Below are positions 24,201 through 37,679 of a stretch of 64,000 bases of DNA, piece after piece. The stretch lies in assembly GCA_003640385.1 (NCBI GenBank), contig RCAB01000055.1:153043-217042 (forward strand). Direction: 5' to 3'. The position numbers were made by a program, and so were the translations under genes. Every line of letters begins with the position of its first letter. The stretch's first letter is position 1. The stretch comes from Setaria digitata. Taxonomy: Eukaryota; Nematoda; Chromadorea; Rhabditida; Setariidae. The notes under the pieces were generated by a model. That model was not told the DNA's origin. It was given only the letters and a program-made list of their open reading frames with translations, and did no database searches.

Positions 24201-27200
24201 ATTTATTATTAGCCACTAAAATAAATTCTGTATGTAATTTTTTTTTTTCTGTGATTAATTACATTTGCATAAAATAAATCTTTCAAGTAAACTATCAGCC
24301 GTTTATGTTATGAAAAATTTTTACAGTAATCCGTCACAAATATTTCACTAAAATAATTAATTAGTTCATTTTAGTGAGTAATAATAAATATATGTTGATA
24401 TGTCACAGCAAATAATAATTTCATTTCTTCTTTTAATTCACAGCATTCAATCAAGCAATTGAACCTGTTACTCATTGTCTCAAACAACTGAAGCTTATTA
24501 TTCTCGAGTTCCTTCAGCATTTCATATTTTATTTACCATTCAGAATCTATTAATGTCACGTGTTTGTTTTTCTATACTTTCAATTCATCATTTGTTCTTA
24601 CAGTCAGTTTCAATTTATCAACATATTATTTAATTAGGTGTTCCTAACTGATGAAAATAATCTTAGCATGGTTGCATTTAGTTATAGCATCATTCCTATA
24701 TCAACTACTGGAATACTAAAAATTTAATGAACATTAAAGGAAAAGAATTTATTTGTTTCATTTAAACAATTTCATTACATAAAATACAAATGAATAAGCA
24801 AATTAACAAATTAACAATGGAATTTTCAAATTATCTCTCAAATCTATGAAATATGGTTTTCGGATACTTTTAGTAAGGAATACTTCACTGCAACTAATAG
24901 CAACCAGGCATAAAATTTTGCACTAATTATTTAGTCATCGAACAAAGCAAATATTATGAATAATCAAAATCCAAAAAGGGGAAATTTAAAGCAAAATCTC
25001 AAAATACTTAAATTTATCAGTGGTTCCTTAAAAACTATATCAAAACACTTATCAGATGTCAACCCTTTTGCTTTTCAGTTTTGCTATCTAGATTGTCAAG
25101 CAAAAAGTAAAGTCTTGTTTTAAACTTGAAGATTCCTCTGAAAACAACGTAAGCTTAACGATTTTTTTCTATATTTCTTTCTTCCGTTTCAATTATGACG
25201 GAAGTTGCGTCACTTTTTATTGAAAGTTTCTTTCACAAAAAGAGCAAAAATTAAAACAACTCCGGAGAATTCCATTTCTTTCAATTTAAATTATTTTAAT
25301 TTGCTCAAAGACAAAAGAAAGAAAAATGCAATAAAAAAAACTTTGATTTATTATTACGGAAAGAAAAAGATTAAAGTAAAGTTTCTAACAGCTTAAATTT
25401 ATAACAGAGAAACATAGCTAGATAATAAATTTAAACTAATAGTTTTAAATTAATGAAAATTCTTTCTCTTACACAACAGGAAGAAAGAGAAAGAAGGAGA
25501 TAATAAATTGATAAACATCATAAGAAATAGGCTCACTCATATTCAATCAAATTACTTACTGATTACTAAGCAGTAATTAATTACTATTCTGGACGGTTTT
25601 CACATTTGCAAAATAAATTCAATATTATTTACAAATCCGAATTAAAGTATATAAATCAATTCTCAGTTTAGCGCATGTAACCCTATAGTTTTTAATATTT
25701 TGTATAATTTTGTACCACTAAATATGTTCGCATTTGAAATACTTGCTGCGAATGCATGCCGGCAATTAAATAATTACAATTTCAATAACAAACACTGGAT
25801 AATATTATTGCACAACTAATTACTTTATATACTTTGATGCAAGTAGCACGAAAATTGTTACCATTCCATAAAGTGCAATGCATGCATGCATCGTTGTCAT
25901 GTTTGCAATTACAACAACAGAATTATATCAGGCATTAGTTGCAGTAGGAGGTATTAAAAATTACGGTATACTAAGAATTAAGTAGCATTACTTCTGGCCA
26001 AGACTTATTAAATGATCTTTAGAAATAACAAATTATCAGAAAATGTATCAAAATGTGATTGCATCGTTTGGATCGTGCATTAATAATGTAACTGCCAAAT
26101 GATTTTTCGAAATTTTACACTCCCACGTAAGCTAAACGCTAATGTCACGTAATCCAGACTATTTGTTTACGTGAGCCAAACGATGCCACTCATTTTAATG
26201 CTTTCTAATAGTTGACAGTCGCCAATTGCTCAAGCAGTTAATTACACAAGACAACTTAAGTATGTATGTGATTCAAATACATGACTTAAACAGTGTTACA
26301 CTTGAATCAGATATTATAACAAGTGATCCAAACCATATCACTCATTAACAATATTTTCTAATATTTAGCAATCGCAAGCAGCATGCAGGTGTCGCATAAT
26401 TAGCTTAGATAATTAAGTTGTTTGCAATATTCATACCATAATTTATATTTTCAATTCCACCAAAATATTAAACAAATTTCATTAGGTAAATTCAATAATA
26501 AATATCTATAATAGAGCAAGTGAAGTCTTTTAATGTCCTGTATACTTTAGAGCAAAAGTTATTTATCAGTTTGATGGTGGACTTAATAGTAGCCTACAGG
26601 CGCTATGCATTTGACTGAAGGCATGAAAGATTGGTGAGAAATTTGAATTTTGGGATAATTGAAAGTTTCAAGTTTAAATTAATTTAGTTTCTTCGAATTC
26701 CCGAATTTTTAATTAGAAATCATGAATTTTGGGCTTTAAAAATGCTTTTTTTTACATTCAATTTTGTTGATAGGAATTTCCCAAGGAAGTAATTCATAAA
26801 TTCATTATTAATTTATATATTAATAGTGCTATGCTAAAAATTTTGGCCATGAAAAATCCACTGTACTTCTATTTTATCCCAAATTTCGGTATCAAAAAAA
26901 AAAAAAAATTAAATATTCAATTTGTGTCATTGTGCTTTATTCATCAAATAATTCGCTACCAATTCAGTTTCTGACTTTATGCCTTCATTTTTTTTCAACT
27001 TTGTTTCTACCTTTCAACATTTTTATACTGTTGTTCATGCTTTTACATTTTATTGGACTTTAATTAGCCGTTTACGTTTCACACTTGTTTTAAGACTAGC
27101 ATGTGTTTTTATCGCTTTTAAATTAATTAAATCTATTAAAACGTTTGTATTTAAACCTCACTCAATGAATTTTGCTATCCAGATTTTCCGTAAAATTAAA

Positions 27201-27768
27201 TAAGTTGTAAAATTTTAATTGATTTGAGCGTAGCATTTAAAATTCAATTATTTGCCACTATTTTTTTTATTTTGTTCAGGAAGCATAAAAATAGGTCTAA
27301 GAAATCAGAATTGATTACATTGCGCAAATTAATTGCATCAGACATTTTTTTTAAATTTCTAAAATTCTAATTCATTTAAAAACTGATTTTGAAAAGAAAT
27401 TTATTTTTTTGTTCAGTTATTAGATATTTGTAATTGATCTTTCATCTCCTCAACAAAGCAAAATAGATTTTGAGATGTTAATTCGATTTTCTAATTCCTC
27501 AATTGCACAGAATACCTCAAATTACTTTTGAAGTAGGCAAGGAGTAGGGAAAATATTATATCAGAAAAATAAACAACTCACTGACATAAAAAGCGATTAA
27601 TCATTAATTTTCATTTCTTCTAGAAAATTTACTGCCCAATAGTTGATGGATTTTTAGAAAAATTTTTCAAATCTATTGTGGAATAATTAATCGCAATTAC
27701 CAATTACTAACTTCAATTATTAGCTTTCTGAATTTGTAAAATCAACACTTAAACCATGATTTGTAATG

Positions 27769-27830
27769 ATATATATATTATTATTAGATATATATATATT
27801 ATTATTATTTTATATATATATATGTATATT
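27769..27830. repeat. AT/ATT microsatellite, largely self-complementary
   Basis: Alternating (AT)n and (ATT)n blocks occur three times within about 60 bp. The tract could form hairpins, and no gene overlaps it. Confidence 0.75.
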
Positions 27831-28018
27831 TTACGATTTTTTTTTGCTCATTCTCATTTTTCAATAATCGTTACCACCATTATCCTCACAGAATATTACG
27901 CCAATAGCGCGCATTTTAAATTTTTGTTGTAATAATATAATGATTTGAGTAATGGAAGCAACGATTGGAGTAACAATGATTATCATTTTATTAATTAAAC
28001 AAATATGCACGGATAGCG

Positions 28019-28064
28019 TTATTCTTCCATTATATCCGTACTTATTCTTCCATTAGATCCATAC
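28019..28064. repeat. Two tandem copies of a 23-bp unit
   Basis: The unit TTATTCTTCCATTA+ATCC is repeated at 28019-28041 and 28042-28064 with two differences. A short local duplication. Confidence 0.8.
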
Positions 28065-29590
28065 TTGATATTAGCCATAATTAGTTTCATGACAGCTAAA
28101 AAACTGTTTCTAAATAGTAATATTTACTATCATATTGAAGCTGAATAATATATTAATTTAAGAATCAATTTTATGGGAGACTGTGATACATTACCATCAA
28201 TAATGCTCATTATTAATACGGACTTGAGTAATGTGTTTAAATCGTAGTTGTGATTACCCATAAAAGAGAGGCAATTTGTCGATGAAATTATGATCATGAT
28301 ATCAAAAATAGTCATAATAATAGCAACAAATGATAGTAGTAATAAACAATAGGAAACTGTGATAATTATTTAGTAGCTGGCAATAATGAGTGATATTAAA
28401 TAAATAATAGTTGATAATGATAAATCTAGTCAGATTAATTGCTATATTGTCCTAGTAAAGCAATCTTTCTAATTGAATCTGTTACCGAATTGGCAGCAAG
28501 AGCTAACAAAAATATTAATTAGATAAGTAGTTCTTTTTTTTTTAGAAAAAAATTTCTTAGTGAGCATCGATGGATCGTTTAATCGATTTTTAGAATTGTA
28601 AAATGAAAATACAGAACAGGAAAAAAAGCAAATGAAACTTGTTTTCTTTTTATCATGATAACACTTTATCAATTTATTACCATTTCGGTGAAAAGTTTAG
28701 CCAAAATTATTTATGTCATTACTTCCTATTTTTTCCCCAAAAATTCTGATTGATCATTTGTTTTCCAAAGCATTTAAAAAATAACCTTCAAAATAAAATA
28801 GATATCTTTTTTAAGAAATTTTTCTTAGATTTTGATGGAAAATTTAATCCTTTTTAGATATTTAATAAAATCTCGATCATGAATTGTTATAATTGGTATT
28901 AAAAATTTGATTAAAGTATAAAAAATTTTCAATGGATGTTGTATTCTGTTGCTAGCATTTTTTTAGTGCGATTTGTAGTTTTTTAACTGGTTGCTAATTT
29001 AACGCAGAAATGAGACTTTTAATAATATTTGCAGCAATTTTTTTTAGCAAGATTTTGGGGTTTTCTAAAAAATCTTTCCAGTAACGAAAAACTTTTACTA
29101 ATTTAAAATATTAATTTTTTCCAAATTAAATTAAGAAAGTAGTCATCTTGACATTTTCTCAAGGTCAACTTGTTTGCTTCCCTAATTCCTTTCTATGACG
29201 TAATGCTAGGAGAAATTTTATTTAAACTGCAGAAACCTGAAAAATGAAATACATCAGTAAGTACAGCACATGCAATGTAATCATTACAAATCTTCCTCGC
29301 TTATCCATCAGAATTGCAAATTTGAATTACTTCCGATAAAATTAACTCAAATTTTTTTTTCCAGTTTGAATGAAAGGGAAAAGCAAACAGTCTGACATTT
29401 CTATTTAAGAAACGAAGTTGATAGAATCAAATAATTTAATTTTTCAGAAAATTACTGATGGCAATTCATTAATTATAGCCATACATTTGTTTCACTTCCC
29501 TATTTGCCCAATACTTTCATCTTTCAAATTCGACCTAACTAGTGATGTCATCTGCTTTCTCATTTTCTAATCAGAGTCATCCAATTAGCC

Positions 29591-29624
29591 TTTTTTTTCG
29601 TCAAGTTAACTTGACAAAAAAAAA
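29591..29624. repeat. Perfect 16-bp palindrome between T and A runs
   Basis: GTCAAGTTAACTTGAC (29600-29615) is flanked by T8 on the left and A9 on the right, so the whole stretch is nearly self-complementary. It lies about 1.1 kb upstream of the SLC22-like start. Confidence 0.7.
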
Positions 29625-30698
29625 CTGTTTGATCTGGTCACTAAGATATTAATATGAAGCGCTTAAATTATAGCCAGGTATTGCGTAATTTTAGCAGATA
29701 AAATGAAAAGGATACAAATAAATAAAAAAAAAATTTAAGCTATCGTAATGCTTCTGCTAAGGCGATTTTTTTCCTGTTAAAATTTTAAATTATTAATTTC
29801 GGAGGTTTTTTTTTTGGCTTTTGTTTGTTTTATTTTCTTTTTAGTTTATCTTACTTTTTATTTCGTTTTTGATAACTGAAGAGTGATTACTTTCCATTTA
29901 TTGCTGGTAAATTTTGTTTACAGATAATTTCCGTTTTTTTTTTGTTTATGATGATAAACTCATACTGATCAATTGCAGTGCTATGGACATTCAAAAACTG
30001 CCAATTTATTTTTAAAATTTAATATTCCTTTAAATATATTTGCCTATTTTATCATACTGATAAACATTCATCAATTGGCCTGTACATTTGAATGTCAATG
30101 ACATGTAGAAAAGGAAGTTGTGAGTGTCATATCTGCTTGGTGATTAATTTAAAATTTTTTCCCATCAAACAGTTAGTTTTTAATTAACATCGCACCTTTA
30201 AATTGTTTTTAAATTCGCAGCCTTATAAACCCAAGGACTTTATGATGGCATCTTACATGATGCAAATCCATTATTAAGTTTGGTCGGATGACTGTTAAAT
30301 AAAATTCGCTTGAAGCAGAAGAAATAAAATGCCAGAAGTGTATTGTTAAATGCTACTTTGCAATAAAATATCAAGATTATCAATGATATATAATATTCAA
30401 CAGTTAGCTTGCTTAATTAATTGGTAACTTGCCAAGGACTTGGTATTGAAATCAATTTGAATCAAATTTGGAATGATAATTTTAACTGAATATCTTTGTA
30501 AAATATTTACAAAAAATGCCGGTATAATACGAAATATATATTCTATTTCTGATGCACAATTATGTTTCAATAATATTTTCACTTTCTGGAAAAAATTGGC
30601 TTTTTTAGCGTTAAAATACAGCAACAATATGAAATTTACATTTGCAAATATATGTTCAGCAATCAAAGTGATTAAACCACATTGATAGTGGCAGGAAA

Positions 30699-33600
30699 AT
30701 GGACTTCGATACACTACTGATTGAGGTAATAAATGGAATTTGTAAACTTAATTATACATTCTTAAAACCTTACAATTAAAAGTGTTACTGCATCCAAGAA
30801 TAAATTGTAAACAAGCAACGATGAGTAAATTATTTTTGTTGCAATTTCAAAATTTCCTCGAGTGTTTTTTATGAGATCGATTTAGTGGAATAAAAAACAT
30901 GGTATAAAATTTATTTCCATTTCAACAAAAAAAAATTTATTTTTATTTAAAAAGTATTTAATATTTTATATAGTAGAATAAATGATAAGAATTTTTTCCA
31001 TAATAAATTTTTTGAAGCAAAACTTGCAAATAAATGGAAGGAGAAAAAAGAAATTGAATAACATCTGACTAAAATCTTTTGAAATGAAAAGGAAGTTTTT
31101 TGCAGGTCGGCGATTTTGGTCCATTTCAAATTACATTATTTTTTGTAATTTGCTTACCAGCAAGTTTACCTTCCGCTTTTTCCGCATTTAATCAACCGTT
31201 TGTTGTTGGCCAGCCGGCACATCGATGTCGATTACCGGAAGGACGTGATGATTTAACTCCATTAAGTGATTATGCTACAGAAGTACTTTTTTCTCATATT
31301 CCATAAACATATAAGTCGTAAATTTTTTAAATTATCAATCTATTAGAGGTGTTTTTTTTTTTCGAAAATTCAAATTTGTTCATATTTTTTCTTTTTTGAA
31401 TTATTTTTAGGACGATATGAGTTGTCGTCAATATAATGCTACTGAGGTTGATTTATTTCGAAATTTGGGCATAAATATTAGCAATAAAAAAGAATATTTG
31501 AAAAATTTGTCACTGATATCGTGTCAGTTAGGTTGGATTTATGATAACAGCGTATACATCGACACTTTGGTCACCGAGGTAGAAATTCCTCCTTTTTTTT
31601 TTTTGCTTGAATTTTTAAATTTAGTGCGAAAAAAAATGGATAGTTGCAAATAATGATAGTTGCAAATACGAGGTGTACGATGTTATTCCATTCTCACCAT
31701 ATCATAAATGATAAAATATTATTCGCTGTATTACTTTAAATAATAAAGCATTAGATGTTTTTTTGATATTTTAAATGAAGTACGTGACAGCACGTAAGAT
31801 CAGTTATCTCGAATAATTTAGTCAGTTTGTTTTAAAAACTATTTAATCTACACCTGGCGTATTGGAAATTAAAAATTTAAAAATTCATTACGAAACATAT
31901 TTTATGCTAACTGTTCAAGTCGTTGAAACATTTGAAACATAACTATCAGTGCAATTAATATTTAAGATATATATTGTTTCAATAACTTTGATGCAATGTA
32001 ACTTATTATTACCTAGGAATGATAAAGCAATATTTAGTAACAGCAGCTTTTTTTCCAGCTTCGAACTTTAATTTTACAATGTATAATTATTAATTGTAGC
32101 ATTTTCACTTACTATCAGTCTCTGTGACATAATCAGATTTTAGGCTTCATCTAATCCGTTAATTTTATTCATTCTTCCATTATTTTCGCAATTCAAATGA
32201 CAATTACACTTGAATGGAAATTTTCATGCAAAAAAAAGAAAGGAAAAATTTGTTTTACAAATACAAATTTTAGTATGATTTGGTATGTGATCGAAAATAT
32301 TGGGTTGATCTGACAAGTATGGCATTTTATATTGGTAGCTTCATTGGTAACGTTTTATTTGGTTATATTGCTGATAAGTAAGTTTTGAAAAATTCAAAAG
32401 GTCTACATTCTTAAATTCAAAATTATATAAAATGTCTAACAAGCAATAAGAAATCAGAAGTCGAAGTGTTTCAATAACAAAGACTGGAAAAGAAATATAA
32501 AATTTATATGGCAAAAATTAACCAAATGGAAATATTAAATTTCATTACGATGAGACACTAAAAGTTATAATCAAATTGAAATTCATTTAGATTAAGCAGT
32601 TCTAAAAAGGCCATTAAGCTGTCATAAACTTTTTTCCTCACTGATAATTTTTATTTCGACTAGCGAAAATTAAGCAAATACTACATTATTATTATTTTTT
32701 TTCCATCTATCAAATATCATAATTGTTTTCAATTTTTGAGATTTGGCCGTCGAATATCATTTTTCATAATTCTTGGGATACTTGTTGTCTGTGGAACTTT
32801 AAATTCATTTGCTTGGAATATTTATTCGTTTATTGTGCTGAGATTTTTAACCGGATTAGCATTTCCAGCACTTTTTCAATTACCATTTATTATAAGTAAG
32901 TTTACTGCAATAATTATTTGTGAAAAATTTTACAATTTCCAGTTTTTTAAATATTCCATATATTTTTTAATAAAATTTTTCTTATTTGTTTTTAAACTTT
33001 AATATAACGAATGATTTTTCTAGATAAATTATTTTATGAAAAAAAAAAGGAACAAATGGTGTTTGTTGAAATATATCATAATTACTTTAAAATTAAAAAA
33101 AGAAATAAAATATTCAAAATTTGTAATAGGTATGGAGTTTATGGGCAAATCGGGTCGTATATTTTCCAGTATTTTACTGGATGTCTTTTTCGCCGCAGCT
33201 ATGGTATTACTTGGCATCCTGGCCATGATTCTTCGTCGATGGAGACAATTAATTTTCTTTAGCAATGCACCATTTATTATTTTATTTGTTTATTACTTGT
33301 GAGCATTTTGATAATATTTTAATTAAATCATTCCGTTGAACTGACAACAAATAGGTCGCTGGTAGCGATTATTGACTGTGAAGGAAAGAAAGAAAAAAAA
33401 ATTTTATGCTGATTAGTGTTAGTTAAGTTTTAAATGATAATATTAATATGATAGTGATAAGAATGATATTAAAATGGAAATGCTTATAGGGATTAAACCA
33501 CAAAAGAAGATAACGTAATGTAAACGTAATATTAAGTGATTGATGGGACAATTTTCAGGCTTTTCTGTAAATGAGAGTAATAATTTTATTTGGGATTATA

Positions 33601-36600
33601 TTGACCTTTGAATTAATCATTCGGGCGGTCTTAAACCTCGTTGCTTCCAATATTCGGTGCACTAAGATTTAAATCATAACTGATATATAATTGTTATTTA
33701 TTTCTTATCCATACCTCCTTAAACGATGACATTAAAAATTTCATTTTTTGATTAGCTGAAAATATTTGCTTATCTAATCTTTTATTTTTTGATTGTTGAA
33801 GCATCGTTCCCGAATCCCCACGTTGGCTAGTTTCCGTTGGACGTTACACTGAAGCTAAAAACATTATCAAACGTTTAGCAAAAATTAACGGACGAAGTGA
33901 GGTTGATGTTGATGAATTGATGATAAAGGTGAGAAAGTTGCTAATTAATAAATGAAGAGAAATATTTACAAAACAAAAGGACAAACTTGATTTAAAATTT
34001 TTCGTTTCTCTTTTCTTGGTTAAGGAAGGCAGAATAAAATTTAACATTATCATATTTCCAGCTATTTAAATGATTCGTTTCAGATGATTCAAAAATTTTT
34101 TTTTCGAGCAAAGTTCAGCCGTAAAAATAGATATGGAAACTAATAGATTGCTTTATTGTTTGAAATTTTCTATTTTTAAATTAAAATTGCATCAAATTGT
34201 AAATAATGCATACAGCACAGAATTATTTATTCTCATTAGAGAGCAAAATTTTATTCATTAATAAATTCACTTTTAGTTTATAAGAAATACTTATAATATG
34301 GTAGCACATTCTAACAAGCACAATTTAACTGATTTATTCCGTACACCAAATCTTCGCAAGAAAACTATTCTTATAACATATATATGGTTTGTAAAATTTC
34401 ATTATCTCTTTCTTTTTTAAATTTTTCAAAATTACATTTGTCTCATTTGGATGAATTTTTTAAAACTTCACAGAAGCTGTTGTAAGCAACTGCTTAGCAT
34501 AAAATGCGTCAAATTTTTCTGAAAATGATTTCTTATCATTTATCTTGCAGTTATGTTTTTAATTTTTCAAAGTTGAATTTATCTCGTTTAGATGAACTTT
34601 AAAAATAATTCTTAATTATAGGTTCGTAAATGCAGTTGTCTATAATTGTTTAACATATAATATTTCAAATCTTCCTGTCAATGATTTCTTATCATTTATC
34701 ATTAATGGAGCTGTTGAATTGCCAGCCTATTTCATTGTATGGCCATTGCTTGGTACCATTGGACGTCGATGGTCATTAGCTGGGCCAATGATACTTGCCG
34801 GATTAGCTTGCATTTCAACAGTTCTTTCACCCGTTACGCGTGGTCAGTTTGTGATAATAATCGATTAAAAATTCCTGTTAATTAGAGCATTTTGAATGCC
34901 GAAAAATTAATTGATTAATTTCAATCCTTTTTTTTTTTTTTTTTTATAAATTGTTACTATTCTAAGTATATCAGTCTCACACGCATACTTCTATTACAAA
35001 TTAAACAAGAAGAAAAGGAATTCATTTTGGAAGAAGCATGGATTTAAGCTTAGCCACAAAATTTATGATAATTTAATAATAGCACATTTTTTTTTTAGAA
35101 AATGTCCATGTTTAATTTGTTTGTTAGCATAAGACAAAACATAAAGAAAGAAGGTAGTGAAAAATTTGCTGGTAATATTATTTTATAAATTCGGAGATGA
35201 TATTAAACTTTTTCTTTTTCTTTGCACACTTTATAATTTTCCGAAATCAATTTGTCCCCATTGACTTGCAGGAAAAATTAATTAGAATGGGGAAATATAA
35301 AATCTTTCAATTCACATCTTTCTATTTATAGCAGTGAAGTCACTTTTTCAAAAATTTGATGCAAATGAAAGAAAAAAAAATTTTTTTTTTGTTTATTAAA
35401 ATTCAAAAGTGAAATTACAGAACATCCGTTATTTATTGCAATAATGGCCTATGTAAGCAAATTTGGAATTGCCGGCAGTTTTGCAGTAATATATCTTTTT
35501 TCCGGAGAGATCTACCCGACCGTTGTTCGAGCTATTGGTATGGGTATGAGTTCAATGGTTGCCGGATCCGGTCTTATCCTCGCACCATATGTTGTTCGCT
35601 TGGTATGTAATTCCGAGAGTTTTTATGTTGTTGATTGTTACAAAGCAAAAACTCTAATTTGATCTGTGATTTGAATTAAACATATTTTGATTTAATTTGA
35701 TTTCGTCTAATTCAGATTAGCATGAATTATCTGAATTTAATGTATTTTAATGTATTATCCAATGCAATGCATTTAAAAAGTGCTAACTTTTCCTTAACAG
35801 TTTGATTCAAAACTCAGGGTTTATTCAATTTATATTATAATTCAGTTAAAACCAGTAATTAATTTGCTTATAATTTGTAGTTAACTTGAACTCCAACTCT
35901 CAAGTTTTATTATTAATTTTTTTTTTGTTTTAAATAATAGTATTATTTTTTATTTAAGTGAATTTTTCGGATTGCAGCACTGCAACTATAGCTTAAATCG
36001 AGTACGAAAAATATTGCTTTATAAATTACTATAATTAGTTAGCTTTAATATATATGAAATAAGTAATAATACTATAATAAAAGACTACTGGAAGAGGAAA
36101 AAATGAAATTTTTATAGTTTATCAATTATAAGCGTATCGATTAGTATGGAAAAAAAAAACAATTTTATTATAAATAAACTCTAAATGCACTCAAAAATTT
36201 AATTTAACCGTTACGGGAAAAGTAATGAATTCATAACAAATAGATAATTAAAAATCAAAAATATTTGATTATTCAGAATATTTTTGTCTAATCATTTGGC
36301 TAATTGCATTAATAAGCAAGGGAACGAATGAAGAGCTAGGTAAATAAATAAGTAAATAAATAAATAAGCAAACCGATAAAATAAACAAATAAATAGATAA
36401 ATAAATGGAAATCTTGTGCATTAAAAATTACATAGCCCCCAATTATTTGTTTTATTTATAACTACTTTTTTTTTTATTTTTTTGTAGGATAAAACATGAA
36501 TGAAACAGTAAATTAGAATATTAAGACCTTCTCCAAAATTTGGAATTCTGAGTTTTTCAATTCGAAATTCTTACCGGCTTCTTGTCTTAATAAGAAAAAA

Positions 36601-37480
36601 AAAATTTTCCTTTCACGAAATTTATTAACTTGAAATATTACAATTCAGGGTGACTACTTACGCATTCTACCATTAGTAATTATGGGTTTACTTTCGGTAA
36701 CAGCCGGGATAGCATCATTTTTCCTACCGGAAACAATGGGCAAACCAATACCGCAAACATTAGAAGAAGCAGAACTGTTTGGAAAATCTCAGCAGTTTAA
36801 ATTCTTCCCAAGTATGAATGTTTCACTTTTTCTCATATGTTCCTAAGATGCTATTAAGAAAATGTCCATTACTTGTAATTTTAATTAATCACATCCTGAA
36901 AGAAGATGATTCGTTAAAAGTCGGCTTGTTAGACAAAGTAATTAACTGTTCATTATGAAGAGAAAGAGAAAAAAAAAGGGGTGTCATCTCAAAGTTTTTA
37001 TTCAATAAATTTCTGCCACATTTGTGTTAGACTGAAAATTTTATGTTGAATAAATGACCATGACATTTTTGCACATAACTAAGGAAGCAATAAAAATGAA
37101 AAAACTTTGTCCGCTAGCAAACAATTAAACATTTTCAGAGCAGGATGAAGCAGCTTCATGTTTATACACACGTTTGATACCATTTCGTGCGAAAAAACAG
37201 GCGGAAGTGTCACTGACAGAAATGAAATCTAAAAAAACAGGTAGAAAAATGGTTTTTCATTGAAACAAAGCTAACTGCAATGGAGGCAGAGAAGATGGAA
37301 AAGGCCACGTGAAAACATAAATTGTAAAATATTCAAGATGAACTGTTATTGTTCCTATGAACTTTTAAAATTGAAATGGAAAGCAGTAAAAATGGCCCTT
37401 CTAAATGTTTTTTAGGTTCCTCACGCGAACTTTTTGGATTTCTGATGATGGATGAGAATTCTAAGGAAGTTTTGGTTTGA
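30699..37480 (+). CDS. SLC22-family (organic ion) MFS transporter, 13 exons
   Basis: Exons: 30699-30725, 31106-31282, 31411-31578, 32274-32377, 32741-32895, 33130-33298, 33802-33928, 34277-34386, 34622-34842, 35421-35602, 36649-36811, 37139-37240, 37416-37480. Phases all agree and give 1770 nt (589 residues plus stop). The start [17 protein letters not shown] matches the N-terminus typical of SLC22 proteins. A long extracellular loop with an N-glycosylation site (NAT) follows helix 1. Then come YDLVCDRK, the MFS loop GYIADKFGRR (about 150-163), PESPRWL (about 270-276), [25 protein letters not shown] and [10 protein letters not shown], all family hallmarks. The size matches C. elegans OCT-type transporters. 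It should carry small organic ions across the plasma membrane; the substrate cannot be read from sequence. Without the last splice the protein would end at 37263 (575 residues). Confidence 0.9.
34414..34544 (+). pseudogene. Decayed duplicate of the start of SLC22 exon 9
   Basis: Inside intron 8, this stretch parallels 34555-34700 (intron tail plus the first ~78 nt of exon 9). After a CACAG acceptor it reads EAVVSNCLA, a TAA stop, then [14 protein letters not shown]. The functional exon reads [20 protein letters not shown] and continues LSFI. The stop falls where the real exon has TAT (Tyr). It is either a dead copy or a former alternative exon. Confidence 0.75.
36340..36410. repeat. (AAAT)n microsatellite in SLC22 intron 10
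   Basis: AAATAAAT/AAGTAAAT units over about 70 bp between exons 10 and 11. Confidence 0.7.
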
Positions 37481-37673
37481 AGAATCGATTCATTTTGACA
37501 AATGCTTGAACTAAAGGATCATTTTGTAAGGAAAACAAAAAAAAAAAGAAAAAAAAAAAGTGCTGTTTCGAATTTTTCGAAATTTAATCTGCACATTGAA
37601 GTTTTGTTTTTCATCCAAAATTAAAATTCCTCTTTTTTTTTCTTTTTTATTTTTTTTTTAAAGTAAGCATAGG

Positions 37674-37679
37674 AATAAA
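37674..37679 (+). terminator. Polyadenylation signal (AATAAA) of the SLC22-like gene
   Basis: The first AATAAA on the plus strand after the predicted stop at 37480, about 190 nt downstream and after a T-rich tract. Confidence 0.4.

Larger units (their letters stand above)
16313..30698. other. 14-kb intergenic region, no gene supported
   Basis: It lies between the 5' ends of the divergently transcribed lev-10-like and SLC22-like genes, so promoters of both should be in it. Open frames are short, A/T-homopolymer driven and lack paired splice sites. Repeats within it are listed separately. A small, less AT-rich patch at 20490-20700 stays unexplained. No tRNA, rRNA or spliced-leader RNA sequence was recognised. 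Confidence 0.4.
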
